Positions 1-5,299 are shown, counted from the first letter of the stretch. The stretch is 5,405 bases of DNA from Kiloniellaceae bacterium (GCA_021776145.1 JAJFGM010000798.1:1-5405), one strand, 5' to 3'. Program-made: numbers and translations. The notes: generated by a model from the letters alone, not told the origin.

Positions 1-73
1 TTGACGGGGGACCATCCCGGATGGCGGGGAGAGTTCTTGCACCGCGAAAGTCGCCGGGATCGGCGTTGGGCAC
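1..73. other. Left edge of window, no gene assigned
   Basis: I cannot assign a gene here. Two + strand frames are open from the window edge, one to a TAA at 91-93 and one to a TGA at 148-150. The leftward frames are also free of stops over 1-89. Neither translation resembles a family I know. A 13-bp odd palindrome, CCATCC-C-GGATGG, lies at 12-24. The stretch could be the end of an upstream gene or the start of a leftward one; the sequence to the left would decide. Confidence 0.3.
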
Positions 74-104
74 AAAAAAACCGCCACGACTAAAACGGGC
101 GGTT
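74..104 (-). terminator. Intrinsic terminator, leftward
   Basis: Read on the - strand, AACCGCC (104-98) pairs with GGCGGTT (85-79) to form a 7-bp stem. Two further C-G pairs inside it are possible past a bulged A. The stem runs straight into a T run formed by the seven A residues at 74-80 of the + strand. No T run follows on the + strand, so the terminator acts on leftward transcription only. There is no recognised leftward protein gene to its right, which is the main reason to suspect a non-coding transcript. Confidence 0.75.
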
Positions 105-168
105 GAACTGATCCGTCGCTTTAGCCGCATTTGTAATGCGCCCGCAATCTGAGTTCAAATCGGCGCAG
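74..168 (-). ncRNA. Putative small structured RNA, leftward
   Basis: A leftward unit has the parts of a stand-alone small RNA gene: a perfect -35 box, an expected start near 168, about 95 nt of structured sequence, and an intrinsic terminator ending in a T run near 74. Inside the transcript, CGCATT-ACA-AATGCG forms a perfect 6-bp hairpin (140-126). It is enclosed by a second inverted repeat, TTGAACT (158-152) with AGTTCAA (109-103). The last two bases of that repeat compete with the terminator stem. I do not recognise a named RNA family. A leftward reading frame (356-90) runs across the unit and stops inside the terminator loop, so the region could instead be the end of a small unknown protein gene; that translation looks like no family I know. 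The start site is inferred from promoter geometry only. Confidence 0.42.
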
Positions 169-174
169 ACCGCT

Positions 175-203
175 ATCAAGCGAAAAACACGCGACTTTGT
201 CAA
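175..203 (-). promoter_or_regulatory. Candidate promoter of the leftward small RNA
   Basis: On the - strand, TTGACA (203-198) is a perfect -35 hexamer. After a 17-nt spacer comes CTTGAT (180-175), a weak -10 matching TATAAT at three of six positions. Shifting by one gives TTGATA, which is no better. The strong -35, weak -10 and downstream terminator are consistent with a short leftward transcript. The -10 is the weak point of this call. Confidence 0.4.
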
Positions 204-450
204 GCCGCTTTGTCGGATCCGGAGCGCGAAAAAATTGGACAGCTGAGCGCGCCAAATGAAAGTTACTTGCGCAGGCCAGATGGGCGGCACATCATCAGGG
301 CTCGGCCACGCCCGACGAGGTGTGCCGGAGCCGAGGCAGAATTCGGCTGGCACCATCCGAAGTTCAGCGGTTTTGGCCGCTGTTCAAGCGAGCGTGTATC
401 GTCGGGACTCATCCGGCGACAGCAAAAGTCACCAGCAACTTAAAGCTCTA
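204..450. other. Peroxiredoxin upstream region, no gene recognised
   Basis: This stretch separates the leftward small-RNA promoter from the peroxiredoxin gene. Several reading frames of 60-90 codons cross it on both strands, but their translations are low-complexity or Arg/Ser/Pro-rich and match no family I know. A 6-bp hairpin, CAGCGG-TTTTGG-CCGCTG, sits at 365-382. A weak sigma70-like pair, TTGGCC (373-378) and TATCGT (397-402) with an 18-nt spacer, is the best promoter candidate I found for the peroxiredoxin gene. It is poor, and I see no clear OxyR-type or heat-shock-type site. Confidence 0.3.
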
Positions 451-457
451 TAGGAGG
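451..457 (+). promoter_or_regulatory. Strong ribosome binding site of the peroxiredoxin
   Basis: TAGGAGG matches the anti-Shine-Dalgarno perfectly and lies 6 nt before the ATG at 464. It rules out the longer open frame that begins at 320, whose extra 48 codons do not resemble the family. Confidence 0.9.
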
Positions 458-463
458 CGATTG

Positions 464-1126
464 ATGTCACTTAGAATCAACGACGAAGCCCCGAATTTCA
501 CCGCCGAAACGACCGCGGGAACGATCGATTTCCACGAATGGGTTGGCGATGGCTGGGCGATCTTGTTCTCCCATCCCAAGGATTTCACACCGGTTTGCAC
601 CACTGAACTTGGTTATATGGCCGGCTTGAGTGCGGAATTCGAAAAACGCAACTGCAAGATTCTTGGCCTCAGCGTCGATGGTGTCGGCGATCACGATGCC
701 TGGTCCAAGGATATCGAGGAGACCCAGGGGCACGCCGTCAACTACCCCTTGATCGGCGACCCCGAACTGAAGATCGCCAAACTCTATGAAATGCTGCCGG
801 CCGATGCCGGAGAGACTTCGGAGGGACGCACCGCGGCGACCAACGCGACGGTTCGTTCGGTATTTTTGGTTGGACCCGATAAGAAGATCAAGTTGTCGTT
901 GACCTATCCGATGAGCACCGGGCGCAACTTCGACGAGGTGTTGCGGGTCCTCGACTCCTGCCAACTGACGGCCAAGCACAAGGTCGCCACGCCGGTCAAT
1001 TGGCAACAGGGCGAGGACGTGATCATCGTGCCCGCGGTTTCCGACGAGGAAGCCCGCGAAAAGTACCCCGATGGATGGCGGGCGCCGAAACCCTACCTGC
1101 GATTCGTCCCGCAGCCCAAGGACTGA
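464..1126 (+). CDS. 1-Cys peroxiredoxin, Prx6 subfamily
   Basis: The 220-residue protein is a thiol peroxidase expected to reduce hydrogen peroxide and organic hydroperoxides in the cytoplasm. The N-terminal thioredoxin-like AhpC/TSA domain (about residues 5-140) carries the active site HPKDFTPVCTTE at 37-48. This contains the PxxxTxxC signature, with peroxidatic Cys45, Thr42 and His37. Arg131 is the conserved active-site arginine. The C-terminal extension (about 160-220), with KHKVATPVNW and the YPDGW and PYLRF motifs, is what separates Prx6 enzymes from shorter AhpC and Bcp types. Length fits the family. Other cysteines are Cys64 and Cys166; as I recall the family, the position of Cys166 is usually hydrophobic, so a resolving role is possible but unproven. 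The gene stands alone: no reductase or oxidative-stress regulator is adjacent, so the electron donor is unknown. Subfamily assignment is firm. Confidence 0.95.
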   Translation: MSLRINDEAPNFTAETTAGTIDFHEWVGDGWAILFSHPKDFTPVCTTELGYMAGLSAEFEKRNCKILGLSVDGVGDHDAWSKDIEETQGHAVNYPLIGDPELKIAKLYEMLPADAGETSEGRTAATNATVRSVFLVGPDKKIKLSLTYPMSTGRNFDEVLRVLDSCQLTAKHKVATPVNWQQGEDVIIVPAVSDEEAREKYPDGWRAPKPYLRFVPQPKD

Positions 1127-1156
1127 AAACTCACGCGGCCAACGAAGCACGACCAG

Positions 1157-1183
1157 GGCGGGGGGGCGATACGCCCCCCTGTC
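1157..1183 (+). terminator. GC-rich hairpin after the peroxiredoxin gene
   Basis: Starting 31 nt after the stop codon, GGGGGGCG (1161-1168) pairs perfectly with CGCCCCCC (1172-1179) around a 3-nt loop ATA. The stem extends outward to 1157-1183 through G-U, C-G, G-U and G-C pairs, about 12 bp in all. No T run follows, so it is not a textbook intrinsic terminator. It may still end or protect the peroxiredoxin transcript, as U-poor GC hairpins are thought to do in high-GC bacteria. The hairpin is plain in the sequence; the function is inferred. Confidence 0.45.
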
Positions 1184-1188
1184 GATCC

Positions 1189-1212
1189 CAGGGTCGGTCC
1201 CGGGGTCGGTCG
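1189..1212 (+). repeat. 12-bp tandem duplication
   Basis: CAGGGTCGGTCC (1189-1200) is followed directly by CGGGGTCGGTCG (1201-1212), sharing the 9-mer GGGTCGGTC at a period of 12. A further degenerate piece, CGGGCGATCGG, follows. It sits between the GC hairpin and the promoter of the valine genes and has no known function. Confidence 0.6.
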
Positions 1213-1258
1213 CGGGCGATCGGCCACGATTTCGCCTTTGTACGGCGGCAGGCCCGCG

Positions 1259-1286
1259 TTGACAGAATGCCGCGCCGCACTATCAT
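1259..1286 (+). promoter_or_regulatory. Sigma70-like promoter of the valine-degradation genes
   Basis: TTGACA (1259-1264) is a perfect -35 box. After a 16-nt spacer, TATCAT (1281-1286) matches the -10 consensus at five of six positions. The expected start near 1293 gives an untranslated leader of about 50 nt before the ATG at 1343. An inverted repeat, CCGGC-ATCCAG-GCCGG (1292-1307), covers the expected start site and could be an operator or a leader hairpin. This is the best forward promoter in the window and makes the valine genes a unit separate from the peroxiredoxin. Confidence 0.65.
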
Positions 1287-1342
1287 CCAGACCGGCATCC
1301 AGGCCGGATTACGGGGCCTTCAAACAACGCCGACAGGCCGAT

Positions 1343-2482
1343 ATGGACTTTGAGCTCAGCGAGGAACGTCGCCTGATCCGCGACATGGCGCGGGAATTCG
1401 CGCGCGGTGAGATTGCGCCGCATGCTGCCGCTTGGGACGAGGACTGCATCTTCCCGGAAGAAACGCTGCGCGCCGCCGCGGCCCTGGGGTTCGGCGCCAT
1501 CTATGTCGGCGACGACGTCGGCGGCTCTGGGCTCGGGCGTCTCGATGCCAGCGTCATTTTCGAGGAGTTGGCGGCGGCCTGTCCCTCGACGGCGGCCTAC
1601 ATCTCGATCCACAACATGTCGGCCTGGATGATCGACCAATTCGGCGACGAGACCCAGCGCCGCGCTTTCCTGCCGCGACTGGCCAGCATGGAGCATTTCG
1701 CCAGCTATTGCCTGACCGAACCAGATGCGGGATCGGACGCCGCGTCGCTGAAGACGCGGGCTGAGCTGGACGGCGACAGCTATGTGCTGAACGGCACCAA
1801 GGCTTTTATTTCGGGCGGCGGGCGCAGCGACATTTACGTCGTCATGTGCCGCACCGGCGGTGCCGGGCCCAAAGGCATTTCGACTCTGGTGGTGCCCAAG
1901 GACACCCCGGGTTTGTCTTTCGGCAAGAAGGAAAAGAAGCTCGGCTGGAACAGCCAGCCCACGGCGATGGTGATCTTCGAGGACGCCCGGGTTCCGGTGG
2001 CCAACCGATTGGGGGCCGAAGGCGATGGCTTCAAGATCGCCATGATGGGCCTGGACGGCGGCCGCCTTAATATTTCCGCCTGTTCGATCGGCGGCGCCCG
2101 TGCCGCAATGGAGGCGGCGCGCGATTATATGAAACAGCGCCGGCAGTTCGGTCAAAGCCTGGCGGAATTTCAGGCCTTGCAGTTCAAACTGGCCGACATG
2201 GCCACCGAGCTGGAAGCGGCGCGCCTGATGGTGTGGCGGGCGGCCCGCATGATCGACCTCGACGATCCGGAAAAAACACTGCATTGCGCCATGGCAAAGC
2301 GTTTTGCCACCGATGCAGGATTTCGGGTCTGCAACGAGGCCCTGCAATTGCACGGCGGTTACGGCTATATCAAGGACTACCCGATCGAGCGGCACCTGCG
2401 CGACTTGCGGGTGCACCAGATCCTCGAGGGCACCAACGAAATCATGCGGGTCATCATCGCCAAGCGCTTGCTGGCCGATTGA
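1343..2482 (+). CDS. Isobutyryl-CoA dehydrogenase (ACAD8-like)
   Basis: This 379-residue FAD-dependent acyl-CoA dehydrogenase is predicted to oxidise isobutyryl-CoA to methacrylyl-CoA in valine breakdown, passing electrons to ETF. The layout is the standard one: N-terminal helical domain (about 1-115), middle beta domain with the flavin motif YCLTEPDAGSDAASL (122-136), and C-terminal helical domain (about 230-379). The catalytic base is Glu362 in ILEGTNEIMR. The substrate call rests on long stretches close to human ACAD8 as I remember it: TAAYISIHNMSAWMID (83-98), SDIYVVMCRTGG (162-173), GLSFGKKEKKLGWNSQPT (190-207) and LQLHGGYGYIKDY (334-346). These differ from short- and medium-chain enzymes. 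The start at 1343 is where family homology begins; the frame is open further upstream, to 1238, but that part is not family-like. The Shine-Dalgarno is weak (GACAGG, 1332-1337). It is the first gene of a three-gene valine cluster, with 56 nt before the next. Confidence 0.93.
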   Translation: MDFELSEERRLIRDMAREFARGEIAPHAAAWDEDCIFPEETLRAAAALGFGAIYVGDDVGGSGLGRLDASVIFEELAAACPSTAAYISIHNMSAWMIDQFGDETQRRAFLPRLASMEHFASYCLTEPDAGSDAASLKTRAELDGDSYVLNGTKAFISGGGRSDIYVVMCRTGGAGPKGISTLVVPKDTPGLSFGKKEKKLGWNSQPTAMVIFEDARVPVANRLGAEGDGFKIAMMGLDGGRLNISACSIGGARAAMEAARDYMKQRRQFGQSLAEFQALQFKLADMATELEAARLMVWRAARMIDLDDPEKTLHCAMAKRFATDAGFRVCNEALQLHGGYGYIKDYPIERHLRDLRVHQILEGTNEIMRVIIAKRLLAD

Positions 2483-2495
2483 AGCGCCCACCCAC

Positions 2496-2507
2496 CCGCG
2501 AAGGCGG
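2496..2507. repeat. Short CCGC-GAAG-GCGG hairpin
   Basis: A 4-bp stem with a GAAG tetraloop lies between the dehydrogenase and hydrolase genes. The core CCCGCGAAGGCGG resembles a short dispersed intergenic repeat that I recall from many proteobacterial genomes, here without its usual flanks. With one copy in the window, membership of a repeat family is a guess. Confidence 0.25.
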
Positions 2508-2538
2508 ATAGTAATCTCTCTATCAAACGACGGGCGCA

Positions 2539-3600
2539 ATGAACGACAGCGACGACATTCTTTTCGAGCAGCGCGGCGGCTTGGCGCTGGTCACCTTGAA
2601 CCGTCCCAAGGCCTTCAACGCCTTGACCCTTGGCATGATCGAACGATTGGCCCCGCAACTGGCGGAATGGGCGAGCGACCCGCAAGTCAAGGCGGTGCTG
2701 GTTCAGGGCGCCGGCGACAAGGCCTTCTGCGCCGGTGGCGACATCGTGGCGCTATACAGGGATGGCGCCAGCAGATTCGGTGCCGAATTTTTCAAGGCCG
2801 AGTATCGCTTGAACCGGCAAATCAAGACCTTCGCCAAGCCCTACATCGCCGTCATTGACGGTGTGACCATGGGCGGTGGCGTCGGTGTCTCGGTGCACGG
2901 ACGTTTTCGCGTCGCCACCGAGCACACCCTGATGGCCATGCCGGAAAGTGGCATCGGTTTTTTCCCCGACGTCGGCGGCAGCTATTTTCTGCCGCGCCTG
3001 ACCGGACAGCTCGGTATCTTCATGGGTCTGACCGGATGGCGCCTGAAGGCCGCTGATTGCCTCTATGGCGGCGTCGCCACACACTTCCTCGACAGTGCCG
3101 CCTTGCCAGCCCTGATCGACGCGCTGGCCGCGGCCGACTGGTCGGCGACAGCGGCCGATGAGTTGATTGCCGGCGCTCTCGAAACCTTGGCCGGAGCAGC
3201 CGGGCCGGCGCCGCTGGCGAAACTCCAGGCGGGTATCGATCGCTGTTTCGCTGGCGAGACCATAGAAACGATCGTGTCGGCGCTGGAGGCCGAGGGCGAC
3301 GAGTGGGCCGACCAGGCCTTGAGCATGATGGCAAAATGCTCGCCGAGCAGCCTGAAGGTCTCGCTGCGCCAGTTGCGCCTTGGCGCCGGCCTTGATTTCG
3401 ACGCTGCCATGGTCATGGAATACCGCCTGAGCCAGGCGTTTGTCGCCGCCGGTGACTTCCGCGAGGGCATCCGCGCCCAGGTCATCGACAAGGACCGCAA
3501 TCCGCGTTGGGACCCGGCCGCGCTCGCTTCGGTGAGCGACGCGGCCATCGCCGCCTACTTCGAGGAGCCGGCGGTGGGAGACCTGACATTTGACGCTTAA
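2539..3600 (+). CDS. 3-Hydroxyisobutyryl-CoA hydrolase (HIBCH family)
   Basis: The 353-residue crotonase-fold enzyme is predicted to hydrolyse 3-hydroxyisobutyryl-CoA to free 3-hydroxyisobutyrate and CoA, the step that removes CoA in valine degradation. The N-terminal crotonase core (about 8-190) shows LNRPKAFNAL (20-29), the oxyanion-hole stretch FCAGGDIVALY (63-73) and the glycine-rich VTMGGGVGVSVHGRFRVATE (109-128). In MPESGIGFFPDVGGSYFLPR, Glu136 and Asp144 have the same eight-residue spacing as the human HIBCH catalytic pair, Glu169 and Asp177. The C-terminal half carries family signatures absent from simple enoyl-CoA hydratases: CSPSSLKVSLRQL (267-279), MEYRLSQAF (293-301), DFREGIRAQVIDKDRNPRW (306-324). 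Length fits HIBCH rather than the roughly 260-residue hydratases. There is no convincing Shine-Dalgarno before the ATG; the gene may rely on translation from upstream. Confidence 0.94.
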   Translation: MNDSDDILFEQRGGLALVTLNRPKAFNALTLGMIERLAPQLAEWASDPQVKAVLVQGAGDKAFCAGGDIVALYRDGASRFGAEFFKAEYRLNRQIKTFAKPYIAVIDGVTMGGGVGVSVHGRFRVATEHTLMAMPESGIGFFPDVGGSYFLPRLTGQLGIFMGLTGWRLKAADCLYGGVATHFLDSAALPALIDALAAADWSATAADELIAGALETLAGAAGPAPLAKLQAGIDRCFAGETIETIVSALEAEGDEWADQALSMMAKCSPSSLKVSLRQLRLGAGLDFDAAMVMEYRLSQAFVAAGDFREGIRAQVIDKDRNPRWDPAALASVSDAAIAAYFEEPAVGDLTFDA

Positions 3601-3620
3601 GGTGGGGTTTTTCGGCTAAA

Positions 3621-3637
3621 CTGGACGGCGCGTCCGG
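3621..3637 (+). other. Hairpin between hydrolase and mmsB
   Basis: CTGGACG (3621-3627) pairs with CGTCCGG (3631-3637) around a GCG loop, giving seven pairs, one of them T-G. It sits in the 71-nt gap and has no T run after it. It may mark an mRNA processing or stability point; no function can be shown from the sequence. Confidence 0.35.
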
Positions 3638-3658
3638 GCGCAGCCATCAGGTGATGAG

Positions 3659-3664
3659 AGGGAG
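3659..3664 (+). promoter_or_regulatory. Ribosome binding site of mmsB
   Basis: AGGGAG lies 7 nt before the ATG at 3672. This selects that ATG over the in-frame GTG at 3651 and ATG at 3654, which lie upstream of this site. Confidence 0.8.
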
Positions 3665-3671
3665 CAAAAAA

Positions 3672-4553
3672 ATGGCCGATATCGGCTTTATCGGATTGGG
3701 CAACATGGGTGGCCCCATGGCCAAGAACCTTGTTCAGGCAGGCCACGGCGTAAAGGGGTTTGACGTCGGAGCGGCGGCGATCGAGACGGCTCGGGCCAAC
3801 GGTGTCGAAATCGTCGGCAGCGCCGCGGAGGCCAAGGGCCCCGTGGTTTTCACCATGTTGCCGGCGGGCGAGCATGTGCGCGACGTCTATCTCGGCGACG
3901 ATGGCATCATTGCCGCCGCGGATCCCGCTACGCTCTTCATCGACAGCTCGACCATCGACGTCGGCACCTGTCGCGAAGTGCATGCGGCGGCCCGCGCGGC
4001 CGGTCACAGCATGTTGGACGCGCCGGTTTCGGGCGGTGTCGCCGGCGCCGATGGGGGAACGCTGACCTTCATGGTGGGCGGCGACCAGGCCGATTTCGCC
4101 AAGGCTTCGCCGTTGTTCGAGATCATGGGGCGCACCGTGGTTCTGGCTGGCGGACCCGGCAACGGCCAGGCCGCCAAGGTGTGCAACAACATGATCCTCG
4201 GCATTTCCATGATTGCCGTTGCCGAGGCCTTCAGCCTGGCGGAAAAGCTCGGCCTCGAGGCACAGAGCCTGTTCGATATCTCTTCGAAGGCGTCGGGATC
4301 CTGCTGGGCGATGCTCAACCACAATCCGGTGCCCGGCCTTGTCGAGACCTCGGCGGCGAATCGCGACTATAAACCGGGTTTTGCCGCGGCAATGATGCAC
4401 AAGGACATGAAGCTATCGCAAGCGGCGGCGGCTCAGGTCGGAGCAGCGACGCCACTGGGGGCGCAGGCGGCGGCGCTCTATACCCTCTTCGTCAATGCCG
4501 GCAACAGCGACGTCGACTATTCCGGCATCATCAAGATGATCAAGGGCGAATAG
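3672..4553 (+). CDS. mmsB: 3-Hydroxyisobutyrate dehydrogenase
   Basis: The 293-residue enzyme oxidises 3-hydroxyisobutyrate to methylmalonate semialdehyde with NAD+ in valine catabolism. It belongs to the beta-hydroxyacid dehydrogenase family. The N-terminal Rossmann domain (1 to about 160) starts with FIGLGNMGGPMAKNL (6-20), and Asp31 is at the end of strand 2 where NAD specificity is usually set. The substrate loop DAPVSGGVAGADGGTLTFMVGG (116-137, described by its ends) contains the Ser120-Gly121-Gly122 signature. The all-helical C-terminal domain begins with GNGQAAKVCNNM (163-174), where Lys169 is the expected catalytic lysine and Asn173 a substrate ligand. It ends with DYSGII, typical of MmsB. 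Related family members act on tartronate semialdehyde or succinic semialdehyde, but the valine-gene context supports this substrate. It is the last gene of the cluster; mmsA is not adjacent. Confidence 0.94.
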   Translation: MADIGFIGLGNMGGPMAKNLVQAGHGVKGFDVGAAAIETARANGVEIVGSAAEAKGPVVFTMLPAGEHVRDVYLGDDGIIAAADPATLFIDSSTIDVGTCREVHAAARAAGHSMLDAPVSGGVAGADGGTLTFMVGGDQADFAKASPLFEIMGRTVVLAGGPGNGQAAKVCNNMILGISMIAVAEAFSLAEKLGLEAQSLFDISSKASGSCWAMLNHNPVPGLVETSAANRDYKPGFAAAMMHKDMKLSQAAAAQVGAATPLGAQAAALYTLFVNAGNSDVDYSGIIKMIKGE

Positions 4554-4555
4554 GC

Positions 4556-4580
4556 CGCGATTGTGCGATTCGCGATTTTT
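4556..4580 (+). terminator. Probable terminator of the valine genes
   Basis: CGCGA (4556-4560) pairs with TCGCG (4570-4574) around a 9-nt loop. It is followed by ATTTTT (4575-4580), 3 nt after the mmsB stop codon. The stem is only 5 bp, so termination may be partial. Confidence 0.45.
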
Positions 4581-4587
4581 GTCGGGC

Positions 4588-4604
4588 GCAAACGCCGGGT
4601 TTGC
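4588..4604. other. Hairpin GCAAAC-GCCGG-GTTTGC
   Basis: A perfect 6-bp inverted repeat with a 5-nt loop lies just beyond the probable mmsB terminator. No T run follows. It could back up termination or be an operator-like site; the role is unknown. Confidence 0.35.
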
Positions 4605-4707
4605 CGTGCCGGCGGTCGCGGCTACCAGTTTCGCGTCAGGGCTGCTCACAAAGGGTATATGCCATTCGGAGGTGGTGTTTTTTCGCCTTTGTAGCGGATT
4701 CACAAGG

Positions 4708-4734
4708 AATAAAATCAATAAAATCAATAAGATA
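4708..4734 (+). repeat. AT-rich 9-bp tandem repeat
   Basis: Two perfect copies of AATAAAATC (4708-4716, 4717-4725) are followed by a diverged third, AATAAGATA (4726-4734). This is the most AT-rich stretch in the window. Each perfect copy contains TAAAAT, a five-of-six match to a -10 box, but I find no properly spaced -35. It may ease DNA melting or bending at the regulator's promoter. Confidence 0.7.
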
Positions 4735-4746
4735 TTTTGTATTGCT

Positions 4747-4763
4747 GTTAAGCAAAGCTTAAC
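4747..4763. promoter_or_regulatory. Palindromic operator / CtrA-box candidate
   Basis: GTTAAGC-AAA-GCTTAAC is a perfect inverted repeat with 7-bp arms, ending 65 nt before the regulator's start codon. It contains TTAA (4748-4751), seven bases, then TTAA (4759-4762). That is exactly the TTAA-N7-TTAA arrangement bound by the alphaproteobacterial cell-cycle regulator CtrA. It is also a typical size and symmetry for a MarR-family dimer site, so autoregulation by the downstream protein is an equal alternative. A -10-like TAAGAT lies at 4775-4780. Binding by either protein is inferred. Confidence 0.5.
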
Positions 4764-4819
4764 GGGCTTGGCGGTAAGATGTTCGAGATTCAACAACGGC
4801 TTTGGCCAGTATTTGAAGC

Positions 4820-4823
4820 GAGG
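4820..4823 (+). promoter_or_regulatory. Ribosome binding site of the LdtR-like gene
   Basis: GAGG lies 5 nt before a GTG codon at 4829. An in-frame stop at 4814-4816 shows no earlier start is possible, so this GTG is the first available start in the frame. Confidence 0.75.
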
Positions 4824-4828
4824 ACACC

Positions 4829-5299
4829 GTGAAAGCCGCTTATCTTCAGATGATCACGCTTGTCGAACGACTGCACCGCCAGTGTTTGGAAGTTGTGAAG
4901 GCAGAACTTGAACGTCGGGGCATCCGCGATCTCAACAACGTGCAGGCCTTGATCCTGTACAACATCGGTTCCGAAGAGCTTTCGGTCGGTGAGTTGACGC
5001 AGCGCGGGTATTACCTGGGCTCGAACGTCTCTTACAACGTCAAGAAGATGGTGGAGAACGGATATCTCATTCAGGAGCGTTCGCCGCACGACCGCCGGTC
5101 GTTCCATGTGCACGCTTCGGAAAAGGGCCTCGATATCTATCGCGGTCTGAGTACGCTCTTCGACGCACACGCCGAACAGCTCGATAGTGGCGATCTCTCA
5201 AGCGAACGCCTTGACGACGCGAACGCCGCCCTGCGCCGCTTGCAGCAGTTCTGGTCGACTCCCAATCACTATGGTGGTCGGATGAATTCCGCAGCTTAA
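4829..5299 (+). CDS. ldtR: MarR-family transcriptional regulator, LdtR-like
   Basis: The 156-residue winged-helix protein resembles LdtR, a MarR-family regulator known from Liberibacter and rhizobia. There it is linked to an L,D-transpeptidase gene and to osmotic-stress tolerance. N-terminal helices (about 1-33, LVERLHRQCLEVVKAELERR) form the dimer region. The helix-turn-helix spans about 50-77, and the recognition-helix segment RGYYLGSNVSYNVKKMVENG (59-78) is the hallmark of this group. The wing carries DRRS (88-91), the MarR motif with DNA-contacting arginines. A C-terminal helix (about 125-142) completes the dimer fold. Translation starts at GTG. The protein has its own upstream regulatory region and terminator, so it looks monocistronic. 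No L,D-transpeptidase gene is in the window, so its targets here are unknown. As I recall, related genes can lie near hemB or glyA; that cannot be tested here. Confidence 0.85.
   Translation: MKAAYLQMITLVERLHRQCLEVVKAELERRGIRDLNNVQALILYNIGSEELSVGELTQRGYYLGSNVSYNVKKMVENGYLIQERSPHDRRSFHVHASEKGLDIYRGLSTLFDAHAEQLDSGDLSSERLDDANAALRRLQQFWSTPNHYGGRMNSAA

Noticed and set aside
90..356. An 88-codon leftward frame at the left end
   Set aside because: Its translation matches nothing I know and lacks a ribosome site. It is kept only as the alternative to the small-RNA reading.
320..463. N-terminal extension of the peroxiredoxin frame
   Set aside because: The perfect TAGGAGG at 451-457 and family alignment both place the start at 464.
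467..1150. A 227-codon open frame antisense to the peroxiredoxin gene
   Set aside because: The peroxiredoxin reading is unambiguous and the antisense translation has no family features.
1283..2539. A 418-codon open frame antisense to the isobutyryl-CoA dehydrogenase gene
   Set aside because: It mirrors a strongly conserved gene, as expected from third-position GC bias, and its translation (rich in His, Arg, Gly) matches no family.
3597..4400. A 267-codon open frame antisense to mmsB
   Set aside because: Same high-GC shadow effect; no recognisable motifs or ribosome site, and mmsB itself is clear on the other strand.
4561..4911. A 116-codon + strand frame between mmsB and the regulator
   Set aside because: It overlaps the start of the regulator, crosses the tandem repeat and palindrome, has no family resemblance, and its SD-like CGGAGG (4667-4672) is not spaced from a start codon.
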